DNA from: an uncultured Alphaproteobacteria bacterium
GTDB taxonomy: Bacteria; Pseudomonadota; Alphaproteobacteria; Rs-D84
DNA: 64,000 nt
Assembly: GCA_951801825.1 (NCBI GenBank)
Contig: CATOOF010000002.1
Span: 1 to 64,000 of the forward strand
Direction of reading: 5' to 3'
The notes under the pieces are model-generated. The model worked only from the letters and a program-made list of their open reading frames with translations. It was not told the DNA's origin and did no database searches. Within the stretch, counting starts at the first letter, position 1. The number at the start of each line of letters is the position of its first letter. A program made the position numbers and the translations under genes. This document shows, in pieces, positions 53,474 to 62,230 of this stretch.

Positions 53474-54619
53474 TTATTGTTTATAATATAATTTTATTCC
53501 CGTCGGCAGGTTAAAGCAGGAGTTACCGCTATCGTCACAAAATTGCGTGTTATTGTTGATATAACATTCCGATATTTCTTTTGCGCCGCTATTTGATGTA
53601 GACCCCATTGGGCAAGGATTTTTAGATCCTGCCGCACAATAATAGCCATTTGGGCATGGTGCCATAACAGCGACAAGTTTTATGCTATCAGGTTTAGCAG
53701 AGCTATTAATAGGAAATGTATCGTTTGGGGATAGTTTTACATTTTTTTCCTCGCATCCAGAAGTACATTTCCAATAATCCAAATATTGACCATCTATATT
53801 ACCGTTATAATCAAGTACTTTGCAACCTGACGTTGCTGTTTCTGAATCCGGGGCAGTAGTGCATGATTGCCGCTGATTTTCTGTAATTCCGTCTGATGCA
53901 TAATAAATGACAGTAAAGTCTACTCCGTTCCATTGACCGTATAATTTCGTGTCGTCAGTAAAGCTTGTATTTGTTTTGCCATTGGTTAATTCCCCTTTGG
54001 CATTTATCCATAAATATCGGTCTTTTTCGCCGGCTGAATATCCATTAAAGGTTTGCCACCATTTTATGCTTGGGGTCAGATTGGGGTTAGGCCTCCAGCT
54101 GGTTGCGTCCTTGGAATCAGCAAAACCGGAACCATATTTTACAAATACTGTTTTGGCTTTTTCCCATATATTGGTAAGATTTTTTTCAAGTGTTATTGTA
54201 TATATGTTTCCCGTACAGGTATTGTTTGCACTTGGCAGACTAGACGTTCCGCCATTGAAAGTCAGTTGCTGTTGTTGTGAAGAGTGATAATTTTGGTCAC
54301 ATGACTTGCACTGTCTGCCGTCCCAGTAAAAATTTGCATTGCATTTGCCGGTCCATGAACAGCTATTGGATTCATTATTTGTTTTGGTGCCCCAGTTAAA
54401 TGTTCCATTTTCTGTCGGCTTATTTGTACAGTTTGTGCACTTTTCCATAGTTGCATCGCTGTACTGAGAGTTGGAACAATTTTTACATACCCCGGACTCA
54501 TCTGTTCCGCAACCTGCTGTTGCTCTGCAGCTTTCAAGGGAAAGGCCATCACAACTTGCGGCCCAGGTATTGTGGCTGGTCAGAAATATCAGTGCTATAA
54601 TTATAATATTTACTCTCAT
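53474..54619 (-). CDS. Exported Cys-rich protein with InlB-repeat-like and GCC2/GCC3-like segments
   Basis: 381 residues with signal peptide MRVNIIIIALIFLTSHNTWA. N-terminal Cys loops (CDGLSLESCRATAGC, CKNCSNSQY, CTNCTNKPTENG) are followed by a region resembling a Listeria-Bacteroides (InlB B) repeat (residues about 150-240; TWRPNP-like and LYGQWNGVDFTVIYYASDG). Near the C-terminus, CPNGYYCAAGSKNPCPMGSTS has the spacing of GCC2/GCC3 modules. It is probably displayed on the cell surface; both module types are found in surface proteins of host-associated bacteria. No enzyme motif is seen. Confidence 0.8.
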   Translation of the reverse strand: MRVNIIIIALIFLTSHNTWAASCDGLSLESCRATAGCGTDESGVCKNCSNSQYSDATMEKCTNCTNKPTENGTFNWGTKTNNESNSCSWTGKCNANFYWDGRQCKSCDQNYHSSQQQQLTFNGGTSSLPSANNTCTGNIYTITLEKNLTNIWEKAKTVFVKYGSGFADSKDATSWRPNPNLTPSIKWWQTFNGYSAGEKDRYLWINAKGELTNGKTNTSFTDDTKLYGQWNGVDFTVIYYASDGITENQRQSCTTAPDSETATSGCKVLDYNGNIDGQYLDYWKCTSGCEEKNVKLSPNDTFPINSSAKPDSIKLVAVMAPCPNGYYCAAGSKNPCPMGSTSNSGAKEISECYINNNTQFCDDSGNSCFNLPTGIKLYYKQ

Positions 54620-54666
54620 CTTAGTAAGATGCTAAAACAAATTAGCTTACAAAGGCAATAAAAAAA

Positions 54667-54690
54667 ATCCGCCATATGGCGGATTTTTTT
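54667..54690. terminator. Bidirectional terminator
   Basis: ATCCGCC/GGCGGAT stem with an ATAT loop and T runs on both strands; it ends the 54689 gene on the minus strand. Confidence 0.8.
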
Positions 54691-55114
54691 ACTTTTGCTT
54701 ATGTTGATTAACCGTCCAGCCTTGTTTTACAAACCACAGGCTGTCCTCTTTTTCGACGATACCAGGCAGAAATACAAAATTGCCGCGGCCGCGAATTTTA
54801 TGTGGAGCAATTTGAATGCGTTCGTCCAAATATTTGCGAAACTGGCCAAGCCCAATAGGACCAAATGTTGTAAAATCGCCGCCGTTGATTAATACAAAGT
54901 AAATATTACGGACCGAAGGATCGTAGGCGTGCTGGCTTACAACTACAGGCTGTATTTCTTTATAATTATCTTGATAAAACTTTAACTCTACGTCGTGCTG
55001 GACGGGGGCTGGATCGTCGCCTTTATCGCACGATGACATCAGACCTGCACCCGCAATTGCCAATATAGGCAGGGTGCGTTTAATATTGTATTTTATTTTT
55101 TTGTTAAAGCGCAT
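54689..55114 (-). CDS. Putative lipoprotein of Bacteroidota type
   Basis: 141 residues from the ATG at 55114, which has GGAG at the right distance. A basic N-terminus and hydrophobic stretch end in GLMSSCDKGDDP. The Cys is a plausible lipidation site although the lipobox (MSSC) is not ideal. SCxKDD-type starts are common in Bacteroidota lipoproteins, which suggests transfer. The mature part has alternating strands (DVELKFYQDNYKEIQP, NIYFVLINGGDF) and no recognised domain. A strong promoter and a terminated leader or sRNA lie just upstream on the same strand. Confidence 0.72.
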   Translation of the reverse strand: MRFNKKIKYNIKRTLPILAIAGAGLMSSCDKGDDPAPVQHDVELKFYQDNYKEIQPVVVSQHAYDPSVRNIYFVLINGGDFTTFGPIGLGQFRKYLDERIQIAPHKIRGRGNFVFLPGIVEKEDSLWFVKQGWTVNQHKQK

Positions 55115-55180
55115 TTTGTCGCTCCTTTGTTTTGTGTTTTTGTGGCGGTTCGGCGGACAAAATTCCTGATATATAAACGA

Positions 55181-55384
55181 AAAAATCCGGCAAAAGGCCG
55201 GATTTTCCCCAATCAGAACTTGTTCGCACCGAATTCGCCCCGGTGCATGGCAGGGCACAGTGCTGAACCGCCGCATGCCGCCGAGCCACCCGGCGCATTT
55301 TGCGCCACTGTTTGATGGTAAAAGCATTTGTTCGGTTTTTGCAATACAGTAACCCTTTTGTTCAGGTAATTTTTTTACCTATGC
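55181..55384 (-). ncRNA. Candidate small RNA or attenuator leader
   Basis: A strong promoter precedes about 200 bases without an ORF, ending in a good terminator (AATCCGGC/GCCGGATT at 55184-55204, then T6 on the minus strand). Features on the minus strand: 5' hairpin AGGTAA/TTACCT, hairpin GGCGC/GCGCC, hairpin CACCG/CGGTG, and two 6-bp pairings in interlocked order (CTGAAC with GTTCAG, ACAGTG with CACTGT), which would make a pseudoknot. The gene at 54689 starts 67 bases after the terminator, so this may be either a free sRNA or a leader that controls the lipoprotein gene. It does not match SRP, RNase P, tmRNA or a riboswitch I know. Confidence 0.5.
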
Positions 55385-55389
55385 ATTAT

Positions 55390-55419
55390 ATTTTATCGCA
55401 CAATGCGCATATTTGTCAA
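55390..55419 (-). promoter_or_regulatory. Promoter of the candidate sRNA
   Basis: On the minus strand TTGACA (55419-55414), an 18-base spacer and TAAAAT (55395-55390). Confidence 0.65.
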
Positions 55420-55449
55420 GTGGATAAAGTTCCTAATATATCTATTGCT

Positions 55450-58400
55450 TTATTTTGTGGTTGTTTGTGTTTTTGGAATATTTACCATCCAGCTGGATGG
55501 GTTTTCCATGCAACCCTCGGTCCATTGCCATTTGCCGTTTTGATAGCCATATGCACATGTCGTAGACTGGGTTTGATATTGCATAAATGTATCTTGTCTG
55601 TGTGGGTCAATGTGATAGCCATTATTGTCGACGTATACAAAACGGCCGGCACATTTTATGGTTTTTCCGTTGGGATATGCGGCTGTTACACTCGTTTCAT
55701 CCCGGGATATTGGCGTACCATCATTGTCTGATATGCAGACCAAATCCATTGTTTTTCCGTTAATTGTAACACTGCCCAAGACCGATACGGCTTTTTTCAT
55801 CTGGTTACAGGTTTGAACATTATATGATTCTGTGCCATAGAATACGTCTGTATCCTTTGATGTCTGGGCCGGCGTGCCGATACAGCACCATTCCGGATTG
55901 CCGGTCATATTACCGGGTGGCGTGGATGACAAGTCTTCATTTGATTCGGTGTCGCCGATTCTGCAACAGTTGGTCAGATTCTCGCTGCCTGTGGGCTTAA
56001 ACTTTTTATAGCCGCGTTCAATTGGGCAAAATAGACCGTTTGTATCCATATTTTCAGATGATACGCACACGATGTCATTACCATATAACACCGGTGTATA
56101 TCCGCTGGGGCAGGATGTGTCGCGACAGCTGTCGGTTACATTACTGCCGTCGGTTCCTGTATTTTTTGAGAACCACGACAACAGTGTTGAGGTTTTTTCA
56201 TCGCGTGGTTTTAATATGTTGTTATGGCTGCCGTCTTTTTCAAGCGGTGATGCCGGTTCTGCTTCGCAGTTCCCCCAGATTTTTTCAGCCAATCGGCATG
56301 TTCGACACTCAAAAGACGTGGCGGCCGCACACTCTGTGTCGCCCTCGCTGCAGGCGCATTTGTCGGTACAGATATCATAAACACACACAACAGAATTAGA
56401 GTTCTTTTTTTGGTAACATGTTGTGTCATGGGATATCGTAATCGGCTTTGATTCGCCATTTTCAATAATTGTGCCGCCATATAGCTCTGTATAGAAATTA
56501 CCGTTTTGGGGCGCCTCGAGTTCAAATATATTGTTTATGGCGTCAACACCGGCCTCTGCCACACAGTTCTTTACTTCGTTCCAGCAACTGATGCGGTTTA
56601 TAATTGATTTGCGGTTGATAGAGTTATTATTGTTGCTCTCGCACATGCCGAAATTACCAGATATGGATTTGCAGGCCTGAATGATGCATGCGCGGCCAAC
56701 CTCTCGACAGGTTTGCATAATTGTTTCATATGTTTTATCTGTGGCGATTTGCGTCATGCCGCCAACCCAGTCTGCATCGCCCTGGGTTGTCTTTAACAGT
56801 GCCGTACATGCGTTTTGCACGCTGGCACACATGTCGTTTACTGTTTTGTCTGCCTTGACGCCAAATGTTGATAATGCACGCGCGTCAAAATCAGACAACG
56901 ATTTTGCAGTATTTGCCAGGCATTGTGTGGTCAGTGTTGTACAGCTTTGGCGCACTTCCTCTAATTTGGCATCCTGGGCCAGTTTTATCTGGGCCAGGGC
57001 GTCTTCTATAAATGCATCCCACACGTATTCTGCAATATCCTGGCAGTTTTCCATTGCCGGTTCCAAGTATTTCTTTTTGGAATTAAGATAAGATACGAAA
57101 CGGTCGTTGCCAGGTGCGCCCAGCCATGTCTGGTTACCCTCTGGCCGGGTAATAAGTGATGCCAGGTTGGCCAAATCGTTTGTTAAAAAAGCCTGGCCGG
57201 TGGACGGATCAATATATCGGCCCGACATGTCAAGGCACTTTTCCAAATTATCGCCGCAGACGGATGTCTCGGACAGCTGGGCCAGCATTTTCTTTTTGCA
57301 TGTCAGAATGTCGTCAGAATTACGCTTTTGGTGTATGTCCAGACGTGAAATATCAAGCAGGGCCGCACCTTCGCGGACTTTTTCGCGGGCCTGGTCGGTC
57401 TGGGTTTCATATGATTTTGCGACAGTGTTACAATCCTGTTCGATTGTCATTTGATAACCGCTTTCCGCCAGGGCCAGCGCATCGTCATCACATACCTCTG
57501 CCGCCATTTCCCGACATACGGGCAGGGCCGCGTTGTACAGAGCGGCGCCTTCTTTGGCGGTGGTTGATGCCCCCAGCAATGAATCAACACTGTCAAATGC
57601 CGCATCCGTATTAAGTGATAGTGAAATAGCGGAAAGATTCTGGCTGAACGAATCGCCCCCGCCTGCGTTCAGTTTTTTTGATATTTCATCAAGTATCTTT
57701 TTTGAGCCAGACGTATCCTTGGTCTGGTTATAGGCATTTTCGCCCTCTGTGGCGGTAAACAGCGCATCTGCGTCTTCCTTGTCCATATTTACCGTCAGCA
57801 GGCGCTGGTTAAAGTCAAGCAGTTTGTCCTCTACATTCGAAAGGCTTTTTTTTACGCGGTCAAATTCATGCAGGCGCGATGAACATGCGCAACGTTTCAG
57901 CTGTGAATCCTTGTTCGCACAGAATTCGTCCATACAATCATAATATACCTGGCGGCATGTTTTGTAATCGCGACCCATAACGGCATCACGTAAATCAGTA
58001 TTGGCGGCCGCACGTGATACCGTGGCTGATATTGCACTGCGTCCGCGGGATGCGGCGGATGTGGCCCCGCGTGACTGTGTTATTGCACCGCGGGGTTGTG
58101 TGACGATGCGCGTGGGGGCCGCACTGCGTGATTGGGATATTGGCGCGGTAATCGTCGTACGGGCCGTGTTGGATGCGCTGGGGCGTGCCTGAACATTTAT
58201 AACATTTCCACTGCGCGGGGAAACAGCGGTTCGCGCATTGTTTTCCGCCGCCGTGCGGTTTGATTCAGAAACAGTCGCGGTTCGTGCCCCAATGGTGCGC
58301 GGCGATGTTGTTCCGGTGGCACTTTTTGTTGTTGCGGTATTTAGGCGTGATGTTGCCGCCTGCGAGCGCTGAGCCGTATCGGCCGATTTTACCTGCTGTC

Positions 58401-58539
58401 TGGTTTGGGTATTTGTTGCGGTGTTCCCCGCCACACGTCGCGTTGCCGCACGTGCGGCGGATGCATCATCATCAGCCATTGCGCCGCGAAACGCAATACA
58501 GCCAAGGCATACGGCAAAAAGCAGATGACGTCCTTTCAT
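55450..58539 (-). CDS. Large exported Cys-rich protein (CMDEFC family, subtype with Arg/Thr/Ala-rich N-terminus)
   Basis: 1029 residues with signal peptide MKGRHLLFAVCLGCIAFRGAMA. A low-complexity Ala/Thr/Arg/Ser region runs to about residue 190. Then comes the signature CRQVYYDCMDEFC-x9-CAC, with the block VCGDNLEKCLDMSGRYIDPSTG further on. The paralogue at 18681 has the same architecture. The C-terminal third has many Cys modules (CTDKCACSEGDTECAAA, CRTCRLAEKIWGNC). About 50 cysteines. Function unknown; its size, secretion and cysteines suggest a surface or periplasmic scaffold. Downstream on the same strand lies the candidate sRNA. Confidence 0.87.
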   Translation of the reverse strand: MKGRHLLFAVCLGCIAFRGAMADDDASAARAATRRVAGNTATNTQTRQQVKSADTAQRSQAATSRLNTATTKSATGTTSPRTIGARTATVSESNRTAAENNARTAVSPRSGNVINVQARPSASNTARTTITAPISQSRSAAPTRIVTQPRGAITQSRGATSAASRGRSAISATVSRAAANTDLRDAVMGRDYKTCRQVYYDCMDEFCANKDSQLKRCACSSRLHEFDRVKKSLSNVEDKLLDFNQRLLTVNMDKEDADALFTATEGENAYNQTKDTSGSKKILDEISKKLNAGGGDSFSQNLSAISLSLNTDAAFDSVDSLLGASTTAKEGAALYNAALPVCREMAAEVCDDDALALAESGYQMTIEQDCNTVAKSYETQTDQAREKVREGAALLDISRLDIHQKRNSDDILTCKKKMLAQLSETSVCGDNLEKCLDMSGRYIDPSTGQAFLTNDLANLASLITRPEGNQTWLGAPGNDRFVSYLNSKKKYLEPAMENCQDIAEYVWDAFIEDALAQIKLAQDAKLEEVRQSCTTLTTQCLANTAKSLSDFDARALSTFGVKADKTVNDMCASVQNACTALLKTTQGDADWVGGMTQIATDKTYETIMQTCREVGRACIIQACKSISGNFGMCESNNNNSINRKSIINRISCWNEVKNCVAEAGVDAINNIFELEAPQNGNFYTELYGGTIIENGESKPITISHDTTCYQKKNSNSVVCVYDICTDKCACSEGDTECAAATSFECRTCRLAEKIWGNCEAEPASPLEKDGSHNNILKPRDEKTSTLLSWFSKNTGTDGSNVTDSCRDTSCPSGYTPVLYGNDIVCVSSENMDTNGLFCPIERGYKKFKPTGSENLTNCCRIGDTESNEDLSSTPPGNMTGNPEWCCIGTPAQTSKDTDVFYGTESYNVQTCNQMKKAVSVLGSVTINGKTMDLVCISDNDGTPISRDETSVTAAYPNGKTIKCAGRFVYVDNNGYHIDPHRQDTFMQYQTQSTTCAYGYQNGKWQWTEGCMENPSSWMVNIPKTQTTTK

Positions 58540-58613
58540 TCTTTATATAAAAGTGTAGCAAAATTATGAAAACCCGGGCAAGGAGAAAATAAGGTGTATA
58601 TAATTAAAATCAG

Positions 58614-58698
58614 TGGTGCGGATAGGGGGACTTGAACCCCCAAGGATTGCTCCACAGCATCCTTAGTGCTGCGCGTCTACCAGTTTCGCCATATCCGC
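58614..58698 (-). tRNA. tRNA-Leu (anticodon AAG)
   Basis: 85 nt with encoded CCA (58616-58614). Acceptor GCGGATA/TATCCGC; D arm GCG..CGC; anticodon stem CAGCA/TGCTG with loop CTAAGGA, so the anticodon is AAG; a class II variable arm (GGA/TCC); and T arm GGGGG-TTCAAGT-CCCCC. The long variable arm and sequence identify leucine. An A at the wobble position is unusual in bacteria, where this box is normally read by GAG. Confidence 0.93.
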
Positions 58699-58791
58699 GT
58701 TGGTTTAATATGTGTAAAAAAATTACGTTTTTATTTTTATCCTTTTTATGTTAAAATGTCCATTGAAATTTATAACCCAGGGTACAAATAA

Positions 58792-60291
58792 ATGAATAAA
58801 TTACCAAAATTCTTGTTAAGGTGTTCGATTTTTGCATTGGTGCCGATGGCGGCAAATGCGGCGGGTACTTACTATACAGGCAACTATCAGTCGCCCCAGC
58901 AGCGCTATTCGAACCAGTCTTACTCGTCTCAGCGCGGGGGAACATACACCCAAAACGGTGTGACATATAACCGCGTGCCCCAGGGTGGATATAACAATGC
59001 GGCGTATGCGTCGACGCGCTATGGCCAGACGGCGCGCCCGAACACGACCCAGAATAATAATGTGGCCCCTGCGCCGGCACGTAATGCATCGGCGAAGCAG
59101 GGCAACGGATTTACGTTTGGTGGCGGCATCTCGCGTGAGGCGGCAATGTGGAAGTTTGAGATGAAAGATTCCGCGTCGATTTTGCGCTATGACGATGTTG
59201 CGTGGAATGTTTTGGATTTAAATGGTGCGTACGAGTTTAATGCAGGCAGTCTGACGTTAAAGGTTGATGCCGGCTTTAAATACGGCATGCAATCGGGCGA
59301 GTCCAGCATGACCGACGACGATATATCCAAGGGCGGATATTTCATTACCCAGTGGATTGATGCCAAGGATAACAGTGTAATCGGCGACCAGATTGGCCAC
59401 GCCCTGTCGATTGGTACCAGTGACGGCGGCAAGATGTACGGGTTTAACGTTGGATTTGGTATGGTTGATGCGTTTAAACTGGGCAATGTAAAGTTTACGC
59501 CGTCTGTGGGATATCGTTACCTGAAGTATGAGCTGGAAACGAAAAAGAATTATGGTCTGGCGGTTGATACGGCGGCATGCTTTACCGTCGAGGGCAGTGA
59601 CGAAGTTCAGTGTGACCCGGCGATAATTGTTCATTATAGCGACGGTTCACAGCAGATTTTGTGGCGCGATAGTATTAACAACAAAATGGAAATCGCCCCC
59701 AATGCGCAGTATATAGACACCCAGGGCACATATTATTACCAGCAGCCCGGGACCAGCCACTCGTACGAGGTTGAATGGTCGGGGCCGTATGTCGCAATGG
59801 ATATGGCGTATGATATTAACCAGTACAATTCGGTTACCGGTCGCGTAGAGTTGGGTTTCCCCGGATATAAGTCCACCGGCGACCAGCCGTATCGTTTTGA
59901 CTGGAAACATCCCAAAAGCGTAGAGGACAAGGCGAACATGTTCTCGGCCCTGCATTTGGGTTTGGGGGCTCAGTGGATGACCGCGCTGACGGATATGGTT
60001 TCGCTGTCGCTGGGGGTAACGTATGATTATTATACGGTAAGTGATGCGGATGCGAAAACATACCTGAATCCGGAATATTACACTGGTATCTATAACGAGC
60101 TGTTGAAACAGTGGGAGGCCGCCGGCAAGACCGAGGCCGACATGCTGAATCCGGAAACCGGCGACCCGGCGGCGATAAATATCAAGAACCTGGAATCAGA
60201 TTGTCCGGGATGGGTATGTTCGGCCAACGGCGAAATAGAATCGTTCTATAAATCACTGGGCGTGCGTCTGGGGATTGTGGCCCGGTTCTAA
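58792..60291 (+). CDS. Outer-membrane beta-barrel protein
   Basis: 499 residues with signal peptide ending ANAA. A Tyr/Asn/Gln-rich linker (about 25-100) precedes a barrel that starts at GFTFGGGISREAAMWKFEM, has many alternating strands (VKFTPSVGYRYLKYELE, MVSLSLGVTYDYYTV) and ends RLGIVARF with the C-terminal Phe expected for BAM insertion. Extracellular loops include two Cys pairs. First gene of a three-gene envelope operon (gaps of 13 and -1 bases). The layout somewhat recalls omptin-like barrels, but I do not see a protease active site. Confidence 0.82.
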   Translation: MNKLPKFLLRCSIFALVPMAANAAGTYYTGNYQSPQQRYSNQSYSSQRGGTYTQNGVTYNRVPQGGYNNAAYASTRYGQTARPNTTQNNNVAPAPARNASAKQGNGFTFGGGISREAAMWKFEMKDSASILRYDDVAWNVLDLNGAYEFNAGSLTLKVDAGFKYGMQSGESSMTDDDISKGGYFITQWIDAKDNSVIGDQIGHALSIGTSDGGKMYGFNVGFGMVDAFKLGNVKFTPSVGYRYLKYELETKKNYGLAVDTAACFTVEGSDEVQCDPAIIVHYSDGSQQILWRDSINNKMEIAPNAQYIDTQGTYYYQQPGTSHSYEVEWSGPYVAMDMAYDINQYNSVTGRVELGFPGYKSTGDQPYRFDWKHPKSVEDKANMFSALHLGLGAQWMTALTDMVSLSLGVTYDYYTVSDADAKTYLNPEYYTGIYNELLKQWEAAGKTEADMLNPETGDPAAINIKNLESDCPGWVCSANGEIESFYKSLGVRLGIVARF

Positions 60292-60304
60292 AAAGTAAAA
60301 GAAT

Positions 60305-60919
60305 ATGTTGAAAAAAATAGCGTTTTTAATGGCGGCGTTGACGTTTGCAGATGTTGCAGGCGCCGCGCCGCGCATACTGTCTGGCACGGCCGCGGTTAAT
60401 GTAACCAGTGAAACGGCCGCGGCGGCTAAAAATATTGCGATGGATAATGCGCGGCGCCAGATTGTGCGTGACGCACTGTCGCCGTATGCTGATAAAATTG
60501 CGCTGGCTGATTTGGTAAAAAACGCGTCTGCATCTGATTTGACGGCGCTGGTTGCGTCGTCGGGTATTGATGGCGAACAGCAGTCGGCGACCACTTACTC
60601 TGCAAATATTACAATGACGCTGGATAATGCGGCGGTGCGGCGCTGGCTGAATGCGAATAATATACAAAGCTGGCTGCCGGACAATACGGACGGCGACCAG
60701 GTAATGGTTGTTGTTACCCTGCGTGACCGTGTTGGCGATTGGATGCAGCTGAATCAAATCGCCCGGGGCGAAAATATTGATTTAAACACGCGCAATATCA
60801 GTGGAAATCAGTTAACCATGTCTATTCCCGAATCGGGGCGCCGTATGTTTATATCCGCCGCACGCAGTGCCGGCTGGCAGGCGACCGATGACGGTGGCGT
60901 ATTACGTATCTGGAAATAA
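60305..60919 (+). CDS. Periplasmic protein with FlgT/LPP20-like N-terminal pattern
   Basis: 204 residues with a signal peptide ending AGA. The segment GTAAVNVTSETAAAAKNIAMDNARRQIVRDAL resembles the start of FlgT and LPP20-like envelope domains. Later segments VMVVVTLRDRVGDWMQL and ISGNQLTMSIPESGRRMFI look like alternating strands of a small alpha/beta domain. It is the middle gene of the operon: 13 bases after the barrel gene and overlapping the next start by one base. A role in assembling or supporting the neighbouring outer-membrane proteins is inferred from context only. Confidence 0.72.
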   Translation: MLKKIAFLMAALTFADVAGAAPRILSGTAAVNVTSETAAAAKNIAMDNARRQIVRDALSPYADKIALADLVKNASASDLTALVASSGIDGEQQSATTYSANITMTLDNAAVRRWLNANNIQSWLPDNTDGDQVMVVVTLRDRVGDWMQLNQIARGENIDLNTRNISGNQLTMSIPESGRRMFISAARSAGWQATDDGGVLRIWK

Positions 60920-61803
60920 TGTTTAAGAAAGTTTTACCGTTTTTTGTATTAACAGCAATATTGCCGGCGGCGGCATACGCCGATAACCCGGATGAGATTG
61001 CATTGTACCTAAATATTCGTCGCATTGGCCTGGAAATGTCGAAAACCCAGGTACGCCATGCCGCACAATATCAGGATTCGCCGATACAGGCCCTGAAGGC
61101 GGACAGCCAGGATTTTATAAAGGGCGTGTTGGACACCGCGCTGGAGTACAAGCGCAACAAGTTCAAATGGGACAACAGCCTGTTTATGGAATACGGTAAA
61201 ACAACGTTAAAGCCATATAACGAGCCCGCCACGACCAGTGAAAACGCCGACAAGATATTGTTGTCGAGTGATATGTCATGGGCCTGTTGGAAATGGGGCC
61301 AGTTCAGCTTTGGTCCGACGGTACGCGGCGCGTATGAAACGGAATTCGTCGCCAGTGGCGATGCCCCGCGCCAGAATCTGGTTCGTGCGAATGCGGGTAT
61401 GTCGCTGTTTGACCATCCGATAATAAAGAGTCTTTATTTAACCGGCGTATATGAATACGATTTTACGTATTCTGATGATAAAATCAGTAAGACGGCGGCA
61501 GAACTGGGCTGGCGTTTGGAATACAAACTGCGTGAGGGGGTAAAGTTCCACAGCAACGGATATTATCGCGAGTATTTGTCGTATTCCAGCTATATAGCAA
61601 CCGACCTGGAACGGGATTTTAACGCAACCGTTCGTATGGATACGAATCTGTGGAACAAGTTCACATTGGGCCCATACGTACAATATCGTCGTGCCAAGGC
61701 ACGCGGTGCCGACCAGTATGGCAGTAATTTTATAATCGGAATATCATTTAACTATATAAATCGTTTTGGTATTATCGACGTTACAAACGATGATAAAAAA
61801 TAA
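60919..61803 (+). CDS. Outer-membrane beta-barrel protein
   Basis: 294 residues with signal peptide MFKKVLPFFVLTAILPAAAYA. Alternating amphipathic strands (FSFGPTVRGAYETEFV, SLYLTGVYEYDFTYSD, AAELGWRLEYKLREGVKFH, FTLGPYVQYRRAKA, FIIGISFNYINRFG) suggest a barrel of 8-12 strands. The start overlaps the stop of the previous gene (TAATG), so translation is coupled. Last gene of the operon. The family is not recognised. Confidence 0.8.
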   Translation: MFKKVLPFFVLTAILPAAAYADNPDEIALYLNIRRIGLEMSKTQVRHAAQYQDSPIQALKADSQDFIKGVLDTALEYKRNKFKWDNSLFMEYGKTTLKPYNEPATTSENADKILLSSDMSWACWKWGQFSFGPTVRGAYETEFVASGDAPRQNLVRANAGMSLFDHPIIKSLYLTGVYEYDFTYSDDKISKTAAELGWRLEYKLREGVKFHSNGYYREYLSYSSYIATDLERDFNATVRMDTNLWNKFTLGPYVQYRRAKARGADQYGSNFIIGISFNYINRFGIIDVTNDDKK

Positions 61804-61808
61804 TTAAA

Positions 61809-61863
61809 CCCGGCGGCAATGCGGCCCGGTACCAGCACCAGAGCCGGGGATAGCGCCGCCGGG
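61809..61863. repeat. Long inverted repeat with 9-bp arms
   Basis: CCCGGCGGC and GCCGCCGGG flank an inner CCCGG/CCGGG hairpin, right after the outer-membrane operon. The outer stem plus inner hairpin resembles the truncated RNA units nearby, but the AT-rich GAATA..AATAA loop is missing. Confidence 0.5.
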
Positions 61864-61887
61864 CCATACAGTGTAAGACATTAAGGG

Positions 61888-61960
61888 GTCGGGGCCCGAT
61901 ACCGTTTCTGTGATTGGAGATGAGAAGACGGTAAAACAGGCCCCGACATTTATTTTTTAC
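61888..61960 (+). terminator. Inverted repeat with T-rich tail
   Basis: GTCGGGGCC/GGCCCCGAC arms enclose an inner CCGT/ACGG hairpin, followed on the plus strand by ATTTATTTTTT. It may terminate the operon ending at 61803, although the loop is long for an intrinsic terminator. Confidence 0.45.
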
Positions 61961-62000
61961 CCACGGATAAATATTTTATTTCCACCATAAAACATTCCCG

Positions 62001-62187
62001 CCGATAAAAAATGAACCGCTGTAAAATTTAAGCGGCTGGAGGTCTAAACTATATCAATGAAATAGTGGGTTTATTTATGCATATCACCACCCTCCAACCA
62101 TATAATATAGTCAGAGATTTTTAACGTGCCCCGGCACGCATTGATAAGAGGTTTAGATTCCCCACACTAACATCGTTAGTGCACATG
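62001..62187 (-). ncRNA. Structured pseudoknot RNA, element E1 (minus strand)
   Basis: Complete copy. 5' hairpin CACTAAC/GTTAGTG (62181-62165); hairpin with loop L at 62157-62151 pairing with L' at 62049-62043 (TCTAAAC/GTTTAGA); S 62146-62139 with S' 62059-62052 (TATCAATG/CATTGATA, 8 bp); hairpin CGTGCC/GGCACG (62138-62125); Q 62099-62091 with Q' 62042-62034 (GGTTGGAGG/CCTCCAGCC); internal hairpin with a GATA..AATAA loop. S' sits in the loop of a small CTAT/ATAG hairpin. The terminator CCGCT/AGCGG plus TTCATTTTTT ends it at about 62001 and overlaps Q' by two bases. Confidence 0.78.
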
Positions 62188-62188
62188 A

Positions 62189-62217
62189 ATAATATCATAT
62201 ATAGAAATGTAGCGCAA
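62189..62217 (-). promoter_or_regulatory. Promoter of RNA element E1
   Basis: On the minus strand TTGCGC (62217-62212), a 17-base spacer and TATTAT (62194-62189), just before the 5' hairpin. Confidence 0.6.
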
Positions 62218-62230
62218 GAAAAAAATAAAT

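Noticed and set aside
55181..55384. SRP 4.5S RNA, RNase P RNA or tmRNA
   Set aside because: The conserved SRP tetraloop-and-asymmetric-loop sequence, the RNase P core and the tmRNA tRNA-like ends are all absent.
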